Assembly (NCBI GenBank): GCA_016186905.1
Contig: JACPKS010000102.1
Location: forward strand, 1 to 52,918
Direction of reading: 5' to 3'
Length of the DNA stretch: 52,918 nucleotides
Source: Deltaproteobacteria bacterium
GTDB taxonomy: Bacteria; Bdellovibrionota; UBA1018; UBA923
The first letter of the stretch is position 1, and the number at the start of each line of letters is the position of its first letter. The notes beneath the pieces were generated by a model, which ran no database searches, had not been told where the DNA came from, and saw only the letters and a program-made list of their open reading frames with translations. The translations under genes were made by a program, and so were the position numbers. Positions 42,347 to 50,811 of the stretch are shown here, piece by piece.

Positions 42347-44577
42347 GCCGCCTGCCTTTCCGCGCCGCGAACCGAAGAAGCCTCGAGATCGCGCACGGCC
42401 TTTTCGAAGATTTCTTCGGGATAGCGCCCGCGCGTTTCCTTGAGCGAGGCGACCCCATGCGAAAAAGTCACCTTGAACGGCGTACCGGCGATTTCAATCC
42501 GTTCATGGTCCGCGAGACCCCTGAGCCTTTCGGCGAGCATTCGCGCGCCGGCAGGCGGCGTTTCGGGAAGGCCGATCACGACGCGATTCAGGCCGAAGAC
42601 CGCCGAGAAATCCATGATCCGAAGTTTCTTTTTGACGAAGAGGTCGAATTTTTCCATGAGAAGACTCTGCATCTGCGCTCCGTGGCCGGCGACAAGCTCG
42701 TCGGCACCGCCCACTTCGAGAACAAGGAGCGAAAGCTCCTGGCCGTAGCGCGCGTTGCGCTCGAACTCGATTTCGAAACGGCGCTTGAACTCGGCGAAAC
42801 CGCCGAACTGCAGGCTGTAAAGATCGAAGAAGAGGCCCTTGCGCTGCATCAGCTCGGGGAACGACCCTTCCTCGGCGATCACGCCGCCGGCCAGGACCGC
42901 GATACGGTCGAAGGCTTTGATCGCCGAAAGCCGGTGGGCCACCATCAGGATCGTCATCCGCTCTTTGCAGCGGCGAAGGGCTTCCTGGATCAGGTAGTCG
43001 GCTTCCGCATCCAGGCCCGTGTTGGCTTCGTCGAGCAGCAAAATCTCGGGTTTGAGCAGCAGCGTGCGCGCGATCGAAATGCGCTGACGCAAGCCGCCTG
43101 AAAGACCGCTTCCTTTATTTTCGATGACCGTGTCATAGCCGTGAGGCAGCCCGGCGATTTGATCGTGGATCAAGGCCATCCGCGCGGCCTCGATCATCTC
43201 TTCTTCCGTCGCCCCCGGATTGCCGTAGAGCAGATTTTCACGCGCGGTTCCGCTGACGATGCAGATATCCTGCAAAACGACGCCGATTTTTTTTCTCAAT
43301 TCGCCGAGCGCGATTCCGCGCACATCCACTCCGCCCACGAGCACCGCGCCTCGATCCTGCTCGTAGAGCCGCAACAAAAGATTGAACACCGACGACTTGC
43401 CCGCTCCGCTCTCGCCCACGATCGCAAGCGAAGAGCGCGCCGGAACCTTAAGACTCACGCCCCGCAGGGTCTCGGTACCGGGCCCATACGAAAGATGAAC
43501 GTCGTCAAGCCGGATCTCGGCGTGCGCGTAGTCGACCGCGCCGCGCGCTCCGCCCCCCGCTTGCGACGAGCTCTCGTAAGGCGTTTCCAGAAGTTCGTCG
43601 ATGCGGGCAAGCGAGACGAGCCCGATCTTGAACTCCGAATGAAACGCCGAAAGCTTGCGGATCGGCTCTTCGAGCATCGGAAGGTATGCCGCGAGCGCGA
43701 TCACCTGACCGATCGAAATCCGGCCCTGAATCACCTCGAAGCCGAGAAACCACAGCACGGCGGCGTGCCAGAGCTGAAGCGTCGCGGAGTTCGTAAGCGA
43801 AGAAAACTGGGAGAGCACGCGCTGACGGCGGTCGAAGATTCCGCGCGCGCGCCAAAGCCCGGTGAACTGCGCGATTTCAGCGTCTTCGCGGCCGAAGACC
43901 TTGATGGTCTTCAAGCTCACGAGCCGCTCTTCCACCAGATCATTCACCTCGGAATCGATTCTCTCGCGGTTCGCCTGCATCTCGCCCATCGATTCGGAGT
44001 AAAACCGCGTTTCGAAAACGTAGATCGGAATCGAGAGCAGCGCGAAGACGGCGATGCGCGGATCGATCACGGCGATCACCGAAAGAAACGCCACGCCCTT
44101 GAGCACCGAGAGCGGCACCACGTGGTAGGCGTTGATCACGGCCCTCATGCCTAGGATGCTGTCTTGCAGAACGCGCACCGTAAGATCGCCGGCCTTCCAT
44201 CGCGCCTGCACGGCTGCCGGAAGACGGAATATCCGCTCGAGCGTCTGGGAAGCGGTGAATACGTTCGTGCGCTGGTTGAAGGTGCCGATGGCGTATTCGG
44301 TGAACGCGCAGAACGCGCTATCGAGAAAAAACAGGCAAAGCCCGGCGACGCTGACGGCCGTGAACAGACTGAGGTCTTTCCCGGGGTATGCGTAGTCGAT
44401 CACGAGCACCGATAGCATCGGCAGGATCGCCTTCAGAAATACCGAAACCATGCCCGAAAACACGCTTGTCGAGAGCGCAAGCACGTGCGGTTTCAGGTGC
44501 GCGGAATATTTCCAGAAATGCTTCATCCGGAGACGCTGCCCCCCGTAGGAAAAATCGGAATTTTGGCGCATTTTCAT
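42343..44577 (-). CDS. ABC exporter fused to a degenerate GGDEF-like domain
   Basis: 744 residues from ATG 44577; ATG 44526, at the start of the first membrane domain, is equally possible. Residues about 18-310 form a six-helix exporter domain. The ATPase has Walker A GESGAGKSS, signature LSGGLRQRISIARTLL, Walker B ILLLDEANTGLD with catalytic Glu, and the switch His in VAHRLS. Residues 594-744 follow the GGDEF pattern (FEIEFERNARYGQELSLLVLE, AGHGAQ, VVIGLPETPPAGARMLAERLR, FSHGVASL), but the GGDEF signature itself reads FGLNRV, so cyclase activity is unlikely. The tail may be a regulatory or dimerisation domain. It is coupled to a 74-residue membrane protein. Cargo unknown. Confidence 0.82.
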   Translation of the reverse strand: MKMRQNSDFSYGGQRLRMKHFWKYSAHLKPHVLALSTSVFSGMVSVFLKAILPMLSVLVIDYAYPGKDLSLFTAVSVAGLCLFFLDSAFCAFTEYAIGTFNQRTNVFTASQTLERIFRLPAAVQARWKAGDLTVRVLQDSILGMRAVINAYHVVPLSVLKGVAFLSVIAVIDPRIAVFALLSIPIYVFETRFYSESMGEMQANRERIDSEVNDLVEERLVSLKTIKVFGREDAEIAQFTGLWRARGIFDRRQRVLSQFSSLTNSATLQLWHAAVLWFLGFEVIQGRISIGQVIALAAYLPMLEEPIRKLSAFHSEFKIGLVSLARIDELLETPYESSSQAGGGARGAVDYAHAEIRLDDVHLSYGPGTETLRGVSLKVPARSSLAIVGESGAGKSSVFNLLLRLYEQDRGAVLVGGVDVRGIALGELRKKIGVVLQDICIVSGTARENLLYGNPGATEEEMIEAARMALIHDQIAGLPHGYDTVIENKGSGLSGGLRQRISIARTLLLKPEILLLDEANTGLDAEADYLIQEALRRCKERMTILMVAHRLSAIKAFDRIAVLAGGVIAEEGSFPELMQRKGLFFDLYSLQFGGFAEFKRRFEIEFERNARYGQELSLLVLEVGGADELVAGHGAQMQSLLMEKFDLFVKKKLRIMDFSAVFGLNRVVIGLPETPPAGARMLAERLRGLADHERIEIAGTPFKVTFSHGVASLKETRGRYPEEIFEKAVRDLEASSVRGAERQAA

Positions 44578-44643
44578 GAATTTAAGAACGAATTCAAGGA
44601 ATCCGCTGGGCAGTTTCCTCCCAGCTGAATAACATTCGAAGGG

Positions 44644-46734
44644 ATGCGCCTTTTTGCCAAACGCAATTCCACGTTGCGGATCCGGTACGTGATCGCCACC
44701 CTGCTCGCCCTGACGCTGATCGCGGGGTGGTTCGCCTACCTCAAATTCAGGGGCGCTTCCCTGCGGGATTTTCTGCAGCGCGTGCTCAACGAAAACGGCA
44801 TTCCCGTCGACATCGTCTCGTTCGAGATCGACGCGCACGCGCGCGAGCTTCTTTCGGGAAAAATCCGCGCGCTCAGAATCTCGGCGCGCCACCGCCCTTC
44901 CAAACTCGTCGTGACGCTTAACACGCCGGTTTCGTACGAGCTCAGCCCTTCGAGCATCCATCTTGAGCTGTCGCCCGCCGTGCGCTCGAAAGGATTTCCC
45001 GATTTCAAGGGCACCGTCTCGTCGGACTTCGGGTTCACCCGCCACCGCGCGCGCGTGCAGCTCGGCCGGATTCGCGCCGACCTCGATCTAACCACGACCG
45101 AACCCGTCCGCGCGGTTTTCGGAGAAACCGAAGTCGACGCGGCGAGCTTGCGGGTCAAGAGCCATGTCGCCTTCGATCCCGCGGCCGCCGACGGGCTACC
45201 GCTCGCCGCCGAATCCGACATCTCCGTTTCGAGCCCCCGCGCCCGCCTTCCCGGAGTGCTTCTCGAAGAAACCGAGCTCGCGGCCACCGCGCGGTTTCGC
45301 ACCGACGGTTCGCGCGTGAAAGACGGCGAGATCAGCCTTCGGCGTCCGTTGCCGATCGTCGCGCGAGGCGACGTCGGCGCGGGCGGCACCCTTCGCGCGA
45401 AAGTGAAATTCGCGTCCAAGCTCTCGCCGCTCCTGCAGCGGCTGCGCCGCCTGGTGCGCGCCCCGATCATGGACCGCATCGAAGGCGACGGCACGTTCAC
45501 GGCCGAGGGCGCCGTTTCGGGAACGGTAAGAGCGCCGGTTCTTTCGGGACACGCCACGCTTACCGCGCGAAAACTCGAAGTCGCCGACGTGCTCGGCGGC
45601 CAAAGCATCGTCATCGAAAATCTTTTGCTGCGGATGCCGCTTACGTTCCCGCTGACGTCGTCCCATGGCACGCTCGACATCGCGAGCGTCGGTGTTTCGG
45701 CGCTCCAGGCGCGCGACCTGCGCTTCGCGCTTCGCGCCATGCCGGAAGAAATCGCGGTGCTTCTCGCGGCGCCGGTCGCCGTGCCGGCGTTCGGCGACCG
45801 CATCCATATCCAAAAACTTAACGCGCGCGTTCCCCTCCAGCCTTCTCGTACCGACAAAGAGGAGTCTCGCCTTCCGGGAATCCCGTTTCCGATCCTCGTT
45901 TCGGCGGCGGCGCGCGGAGGGCCTTTTCGGATCGACACGCTTCAACGCTCGGTCTGCGTCGGCGACCGCAAGCCGTTTGCCGGGACGATCCGGTTCGATT
46001 ATCCCAGAATCTTCAACAGCCAGAGCGGACTCCACGCCCACGGAAGCGCTGAGCTCGACCTTTTCGGAGGGCATGCGCGCGTCGGCGCCGCTCGTTATTT
46101 CTGGAAAGAGCCAAACCCGCTCATACGGGCTTCGGTTTCGTGGAGCGATCTCGACCTGCATGCGATCGGCGAGTGGACGGGTTTCGGCGACATGCGAGGG
46201 AGCCTCGACGGCTCGCTCGAAAACGCCGCCTATACCCTCACGCCCGCGGGCCCGGTCGCCGTCGAATACGACTTCACGGTGCGGGGAAGGCCGCGCAGCG
46301 GCAAGGTCGTGAGCTTCTACGGGCGCGCTGTCGACAACATCCTCGAGCTTCTGGGAAGCCGCAAAGACGAAATGCCGTGGTACGCGCGCGCCGGCATAAA
46401 CCTTAGCATGTCGTTTAGGAATCTTTTTCCCGCCACGGCCGATTACCTGGGCTTTCGGGCCAGAACGAGCGAGGGATGGACCGAGCTCCACACCTTCGAC
46501 CCGCCCGGCGAGAAAAACCACTATTTGTTGAACGGAACCGCGTTTAAGATACCTTTGAACACTCACGGGATCTATCCCGCCATCATGAGCAACGAGTCGT
46601 TTCAGACGTGGCTTGGCGGAATGGTCTACTACTTCAAGAATCTCATGCGGGAGAAAGAAAATGCGCAATCCGGAGAAGCAAAGACTATTCGGCCGTGTGT
46701 CCCATTTTGGCGGGAAGATTCTGATGCGTCCTAG
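44644..46734 (+). CDS. YdbH-like AsmA-superfamily intermembrane protein
   Basis: 696 residues with one N-terminal membrane anchor (RIRYVIATLLALTLIAGWFAYL) and then a long, almost entirely beta-rich periplasmic region, the layout of YdbH/AsmA-like bridges that carry phospholipids between membranes. C-terminal blocks FDYPRIFNSQSGLHAHGSAE, LRGSL-like repeats and VVSFYGRAVDNILELLG fit a YdbH-type end. Shorter than E. coli YdbH (about 880). The next gene, overlapping by 11 bases, is YdbL-like, which supports the assignment strongly. It is divergent from the ABC exporter. Confidence 0.72.
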   Translation: MRLFAKRNSTLRIRYVIATLLALTLIAGWFAYLKFRGASLRDFLQRVLNENGIPVDIVSFEIDAHARELLSGKIRALRISARHRPSKLVVTLNTPVSYELSPSSIHLELSPAVRSKGFPDFKGTVSSDFGFTRHRARVQLGRIRADLDLTTTEPVRAVFGETEVDAASLRVKSHVAFDPAAADGLPLAAESDISVSSPRARLPGVLLEETELAATARFRTDGSRVKDGEISLRRPLPIVARGDVGAGGTLRAKVKFASKLSPLLQRLRRLVRAPIMDRIEGDGTFTAEGAVSGTVRAPVLSGHATLTARKLEVADVLGGQSIVIENLLLRMPLTFPLTSSHGTLDIASVGVSALQARDLRFALRAMPEEIAVLLAAPVAVPAFGDRIHIQKLNARVPLQPSRTDKEESRLPGIPFPILVSAAARGGPFRIDTLQRSVCVGDRKPFAGTIRFDYPRIFNSQSGLHAHGSAELDLFGGHARVGAARYFWKEPNPLIRASVSWSDLDLHAIGEWTGFGDMRGSLDGSLENAAYTLTPAGPVAVEYDFTVRGRPRSGKVVSFYGRAVDNILELLGSRKDEMPWYARAGINLSMSFRNLFPATADYLGFRARTSEGWTELHTFDPPGEKNHYLLNGTAFKIPLNTHGIYPAIMSNESFQTWLGGMVYYFKNLMREKENAQSGEAKTIRPCVPFWREDSDAS

Positions 46735-47389
46735 ACGGACGATGATCCGCGCTTTCGCGCTTGCGGTTGCGAGCGCGTGCGCTGCGTGTATAACAGTCAA
46801 CGTGAATTTTCCCGAAAGCGCCGTCAAACAGGCCGCCGACGATTTCGTGCGCGATCTGTACAAAGACTCGGCGACGGCCTCGGCAGGCGAGGCCGCGAGC
46901 GATTCCGCCAGGGTTCCAACGAGCAACGAGAGCGAAAAACCCGCGAAGAAAAAGAAAAACGCGAAGCCGGCCCCGAATCCATCAACTTTTTTTGACCTGC
47001 TGCGCGCGCTCGATCCCCTGCCCGCGGCACTCGCTGAAGAACTCAACATGTCGAGCTCGAAGGCCAAGTCGATCAAGGGCCGGATGAGCGCGCGCCTGGG
47101 GGAAATCCTCAAATGGAAAGCCAAAGGCGCCCTCGGCGAAACGTACGACGGAAATCTCGCGCCGCGAGATACGGGCGCGCTCAGCCGGGACGAGAAAAAA
47201 CAAGTGGACGCGCTCGTCGAAAAAGAGAACTCCGATCGCGCCGAGCTCTACGACGAAATCCAGTCGGTGAACTCCATCTCCGACCGCAAACAAACCCGCA
47301 TCCGCAAACTATTTGGCAACGCCTTCCGCTCGAACTCGCCAGCGGGAACGTGGGTGGAAGCGGAGAGCGGAACTTGGACGAGAAAATAG
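46724..47389 (+). CDS. DUF1318/YdbL-like lipoprotein with a YnbE-like N-terminal segment
   Basis: 221 residues from ATG 46724; ATGs at 46661 and 46742 are alternatives. A lipoprotein signal ends ASACAAC, then ITVNVNFPESAVKQAADDFV, a short strand-plus-helix segment like YnbE-type lipoproteins. A Lys/Glu/Pro linker leads to a DUF1318 domain (KAKGALGETYDGNLAPRD...VDALVEKENSDRAELYDEI) and a GTWVE...TW ending. In E. coli YdbH, YnbE and YdbL are separate proteins; YnbE completes the bridge at the outer membrane and YdbL regulates it. Here the last two appear joined. It overlaps the YdbH-like gene by 11 bases. Confidence 0.75.
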   Translation: MRPRRTMIRAFALAVASACAACITVNVNFPESAVKQAADDFVRDLYKDSATASAGEAASDSARVPTSNESEKPAKKKKNAKPAPNPSTFFDLLRALDPLPAALAEELNMSSSKAKSIKGRMSARLGEILKWKAKGALGETYDGNLAPRDTGALSRDEKKQVDALVEKENSDRAELYDEIQSVNSISDRKQTRIRKLFGNAFRSNSPAGTWVEAESGTWTRK

Positions 47390-47419
47390 GCGCCCCATCA
47401 GAGCTGCTCCGTAAAGTAT

Positions 47420-48565
47420 TTACCCGAAAATAGCCTTTAATCCCTTCGATACCGGAAGAATGAACACGTCATCCATCTTCTTCTCGACGTGCCCGTTCGT
47501 CAGGATCATTTTCCGATGTCGCTTCCTGTAAACCTCGGAAAAACTTCTGAATCCGGTCAGATCGCTTTTCCCGACGTTCGCGGACGCCTTGACCTCGATC
47601 GCAAACACCTCTGCATCCCATTCAACGATGAAATCGACCTCGGCATCGTTTTCAGTTCGGAACGTGCTGAGCTGAAGCGGCTTTCGACGATTTGAAGCGA
47701 TATCGAAGAGCTGGTTTGCGACAAAATGCTCAAAGAGTTTTCCCGCGCGGTCCGCGGAAGCGGAAAAGTTCCGCAGCATCCCGTTGAGCACCCCCGTATC
47801 GAAAAAATAGTATTTTGGATGCTTAATGAGCCGTCTTCTTTCCGTCTTCGCGAACGCATGCAGCCGTCTCACGATCAACGTATCTTCCAATATTTCAAAA
47901 AACCTGACGGCGGATTGCCTTGGAATGTCGGCCTGATTCGCGAGTTTCGACAAATCCAGAAACTCACCCGAGCACGCAGCCGCCACGAAAATGAATCGTG
48001 AGAATCCTTCTATGTTTTTTACGAGAGCTTCGGATTGGATCTCTTCTTTCAGGTAGATCGCGGCGTAAGCGCTCAAGAGCTCCTCGCGCTCCCGCGGGTC
48101 TTCGCAGGTGAAAATCCCGGGCATAAGACCTGTCTCGAGCACCTGCCTTAAAGGATACTCATCGTTCAACTCCTCGACCGTCAACGGCCGCATCTCATAC
48201 GAGAGCACCCGGCCCGGCAGAAGATTCGCCTTCCCCCGCCTGAGTTTTCGGGCGGAGGACCCGGTGAGAAAAAAGCGGATGTCGGTCCTGTCGATCCAAT
48301 GCTGAACGGTGTTAGTTAAACCGGGAAGTCTTTGTACTTCATCGATGAACACCGTTTTGACTTTTCGTGCTTCAAGGCGTTCATCCAGTTCACGCGGATT
48401 TCTCGCGAAAGCGAGATACTCAGCCTCATGCGAGAGATCGATTTCAATGTCCGGCCGCAGAGATCGGATGAGAGTCGACTTGCCGGTCTGCCTGGGACCC
48501 AATAAAAGCAGGCTTTTGCCGCTGTTCTCAATGGCTTTCTTCAGGGTTCTTGCAACTCGATCCAT
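47420..48565 (-). CDS. AAA ATPase with DUF4143 domain (copy 1)
   Basis: 381 residues. Walker A LLGPRQTGKSTLI, Walker B TVFIDEVQRLP and the sensor FFLTGSSARKLRRGKANLL define the ATPase. The C-terminal DUF4143 region has an EVDFIVEW...AIEVKAS stretch, the D-x(n)-E-x-K arrangement of PD-(D/E)XK nuclease folds. The family is widespread in accessory DNA, with no settled biochemistry; toxin-antitoxin or defence roles have been suggested. TAAAAT lies 8 bases before the ATG. It converges on the YdbL-like gene. Confidence 0.88.
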   Translation of the reverse strand: MDRVARTLKKAIENSGKSLLLLGPRQTGKSTLIRSLRPDIEIDLSHEAEYLAFARNPRELDERLEARKVKTVFIDEVQRLPGLTNTVQHWIDRTDIRFFLTGSSARKLRRGKANLLPGRVLSYEMRPLTVEELNDEYPLRQVLETGLMPGIFTCEDPREREELLSAYAAIYLKEEIQSEALVKNIEGFSRFIFVAAACSGEFLDLSKLANQADIPRQSAVRFFEILEDTLIVRRLHAFAKTERRRLIKHPKYYFFDTGVLNGMLRNFSASADRAGKLFEHFVANQLFDIASNRRKPLQLSTFRTENDAEVDFIVEWDAEVFAIEVKASANVGKSDLTGFRSFSEVYRKRHRKMILTNGHVEKKMDDVFILPVSKGLKAIFG

Positions 48566-48573
48566 TAGCGGTT

Positions 48574-48602
48574 ATTTTAGCACTGATTTTAACCATGCAC
48601 AA
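48574..48602 (-). promoter_or_regulatory. Leaderless promoter of DUF4143 copy 1
   Basis: On the minus strand TTGTGC (48602-48597) and TAAAAT (48579-48574) are 17 bases apart, and 8 bases separate the -10 box from the ATG at 48565. Confidence 0.55.
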
Positions 48603-48773
48603 CCCTGTCTTGAGGGCGGGTTCAAGGCCTATAAACTTCACCCGAAGATTTTTCCGATCCCCTCTCTCCAATGCAGGCACTGCACTGTTCCGATCTTCAG
48701 GCTGAGCCGTCCTCGACCAGGGCTGCTGCGTCTGGGAAACCCCATCAGGAAGCGTGTGTTTCAAGAATGAATA

Positions 48774-48802
48774 TTGTCAAATATTTCTTTTAAAGCTATA
48801 AT
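48774..48802 (+). promoter_or_regulatory. Leaderless promoter of DUF4143 copy 2
   Basis: TTGTCA (48774-48779) and a perfect TATAAT (48797-48802) are 17 bases apart; 8 bases separate the -10 box from the ATG at 48811. The rest of 48566-48810 holds nothing else I recognise. Confidence 0.7.
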
Positions 48803-48810
48803 AGCCACTA

Positions 48811-50025
48811 ATGTGGTTTAAAAGGGATTTACTCGATAGCTGGACGAAGCAGAGAACGTTATCGAGTCGAATCCTTGTCGGCGTGCGGCAGTGTGGAAAA
48901 AGTAGCTTTCTACGCGCAGTCGCCCCACCGGACGCTCGAATTCTGGAGCTTGACGACCTTCAGACCCGCGAAATGGCACGACGCGATCCAGCCTTACTGC
49001 TTGAATCGCGTGCGCCGATCACGATCATCGATGAGGCGCAGTACGCGCCGGCGCTTTTTCCAGAGATTAAAAAGCGTATCGATCGGTTTCGGGCTGAACG
49101 CGCTGCCGATTCCGCGCATCTTGAAAGACGCGAGCCCGTTTTCTGGCTCAGTGGATCTAACCGGACTTTGCTTGATCGCGAGGTCAAAGAGTCGCTCGCG
49201 GGCCGGGTTTCGTACTGGTCGTTGCATCCCCTCTCGGTGCGAGAGCTCGTGCGCGCGTTTCCCGCGCTGAACCTGAGTGAGATCTTCTTGCGCGGGGGTT
49301 GGCCTGAGCTCTATCTGGACCGCACGCTTTCGCCTTTGCGGTTTTTGAACGATTACATCGTTTCGTTCGTCGAAAAAGATATCGTCTTGAGCGCGGGAAT
49401 TCAAAAAACCGCCGCGTTCCAGGCTTTTTTGGGCCTTCTCGCCGCGCGTACCGCGCAGATGGCTAATTTTTCGGAAATGGGTGCCCAGTGCGGAAGCGAG
49501 ACGACGACGGTGCAGGACTGGTTTGGCGTCTTGGAACGCAACCAGATCGCGATGAGACTTCCCCCATTTGCAACCAATCTCAGCAAACGTTTGGTCAAGT
49601 CGCCTAAGCTTTATATTTTGGACGCGGGGCTAGCGGCGCGGCTCCAGGGCTGGTCTGAAGCCGAGCCACTGATACGAAGCCCGGCGATCGGTGCGCTGTT
49701 TGAGACACTCGTCTTAGGCGAGCTCGCGCGCGCGCGCGATCATCTCGGTCTCGATTCGCGGCTGAGTTACTGGCGAACCCGCGACGGCGAGGAAATCGAT
49801 TTCATCGTCGAAGGCCCCAATCAAAAGCGCGTGGCGCTTGAGGCTAAATTCGCCGTTCAGAACGTGGCGGCATTCAGACTGTCAAACGACTTCACAAAAT
49901 CCGTTGGCCCCCTTGCCGCTGCGGCCGTTGTGACTTTCGGAGGGGCCCGTCGTCAACTCTCCGCATGGTGTGAGCAGATACCCATTGCAGAGCTTGGGGA
50001 GTTTTTGGTGGAGATTTTTGGGTAG
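48811..50025 (+). CDS. AAA ATPase with DUF4143 domain (copy 2)
   Basis: 404 residues. Walker A ILVGVRQCGKSSFL, Walker B APITIIDEAQYAP, sensor FWLSGSNRTLL. The DUF4143 region ends with YWRTRDGEEIDFIVEGP and VALEAKFAV, again the E/D...E-x-K nuclease-like pattern. It is divergent in sequence from copies 1 and 3, so the three are not a recent triplication. Higher G+C third positions than copy 3. It converges with the HEPN/MNT pair. Confidence 0.88.
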   Translation: MWFKRDLLDSWTKQRTLSSRILVGVRQCGKSSFLRAVAPPDARILELDDLQTREMARRDPALLLESRAPITIIDEAQYAPALFPEIKKRIDRFRAERAADSAHLERREPVFWLSGSNRTLLDREVKESLAGRVSYWSLHPLSVRELVRAFPALNLSEIFLRGGWPELYLDRTLSPLRFLNDYIVSFVEKDIVLSAGIQKTAAFQAFLGLLAARTAQMANFSEMGAQCGSETTTVQDWFGVLERNQIAMRLPPFATNLSKRLVKSPKLYILDAGLAARLQGWSEAEPLIRSPAIGALFETLVLGELARARDHLGLDSRLSYWRTRDGEEIDFIVEGPNQKRVALEAKFAVQNVAAFRLSNDFTKSVGPLAAAAVVTFGGARRQLSAWCEQIPIAELGEFLVEIFG

Positions 50026-50069
50026 AGGTTGCCGAGCGCCCCAGAGGACAAGCGGACGCCGACCGGCAG

Positions 50070-50390
50070 TCAGCGACCAATAAGCTCCACGCCTTCCCTG
50101 AGGATCGTTTCCTTGAGGGATTCGTTCTTGATCTCGTCGAGGAACGCGACGTCGATTTTCTTCAACGTGAAATCGTTTTCCTGCAGATCGAGGAACAGCC
50201 TCGCCTTTTCCCCTTCCTCCGCGACGGGGGAAAAAAGAAAAGCCAGGTCGTAATCCGAGCGCTCACGATGATCGCCGCGCGCGCGCGAGCCGTAGAGGCA
50301 GGCCTGCCGGACGTTGGGGTAGCGGCCGAGCAAAGCCACGATCCCCTGAAGCACGGGATCCGCGGCGATCAGCGCTTCAGCTTTTCGCAT
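50070..50390 (-). CDS. MNT-type nucleotidyltransferase antitoxin
   Basis: 106 residues. The minimal nucleotidyltransferase signature CLYGSRARGDHRERSDYDLAF is complete (GSxARG, DxD), with a third acidic position in KIDVAFLD. In HEPN/MNT systems the MNT partner neutralises the HEPN ribonuclease, in some cases by AMPylating it. It overlaps the HEPN gene by 22 bases on the same strand, in the usual operon arrangement. Confidence 0.87.
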   Translation of the reverse strand: MRKAEALIAADPVLQGIVALLGRYPNVRQACLYGSRARGDHRERSDYDLAFLFSPVAEEGEKARLFLDLQENDFTLKKIDVAFLDEIKNESLKETILREGVELIGR

Positions 50391-50752
50391 AGTCCGCTCA
50401 GCTCCGGGAGGTATCTTCCCGTGATTCTCTCGGCAAGCTCTCTCGCGTCCTGTTCGCTGTAGACGTGAACGGCGAAGTTCCGGTCCTTCATCATGTCAAG
50501 CCATGTCTGTTCATCGTCGATGATCTTGCTTGCATAGGATTCCACGATGGCATGCCGGGGATTCAACGCCTCGACTCCGAGTTTTTCGGTGAGATACGCC
50601 CTCATGGCTTTCCAGCATGTTTCAAAAGCAAGGACGTATTGCATGATAATGCCCGCGACAATCGTCGGGTCGCCGAGATTTTTCACCGAGGATCGCCTGA
50701 GCCGCTCGACCGCGTTCGTGAAATTCCCGTAGGCCTGCGCAAAGGGGGCCAT
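50369..50752 (-). CDS. HEPN-domain toxin (HI0074/HepT-like)
   Basis: 127 residues, all helical. The HEPN catalytic R-x4-H motif is present as RNFAVH (R102 to H107), inside the family block WLDMMKDRNFAVHVYSE. The N-terminal half (FTNAVERLRR...YVLAFETCWKAMRAYL) matches the nucleotidyltransferase-substrate-binding (HI0074) group. HEPN toxins cleave RNA. TATAAT lies 8 bases before the ATG, so the operon mRNA is probably leaderless. Confidence 0.87.
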   Translation of the reverse strand: MAPFAQAYGNFTNAVERLRRSSVKNLGDPTIVAGIIMQYVLAFETCWKAMRAYLTEKLGVEALNPRHAIVESYASKIIDDEQTWLDMMKDRNFAVHVYSEQDARELAERITGRYLPELSGLCEKLKR

Positions 50753-50760
50753 TCGTAAGC

Positions 50761-50766
50761 ATTATA
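50761..50766 (-). promoter_or_regulatory. -10 box of the HEPN/MNT operon
   Basis: A perfect TATAAT on the minus strand, preceded by TG, lies 8 bases before the HEPN ATG. No good -35 box is at 17 bases; a TTTGTTAACAAAG palindrome just upstream may be an operator. Confidence 0.55.
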
Positions 50767-50811
50767 CATGCTTTGTTAACAAAGACCCAGCCTGGATTTT
50801 CGAGTCATCAA

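Noticed and set aside
44578..45045. N-terminal extension of the ABC exporter up to 45045.
   Set aside because: It would run through the divergent YdbH-like gene; the extra residues are Arg-rich with no domain.
45196..47124. Open frame of 642 codons antisense to the YdbH/YdbL genes.
   Set aside because: Same shadow effect. It spans two + strand genes with clear export signals and motifs, and its own sequence shows no motif.
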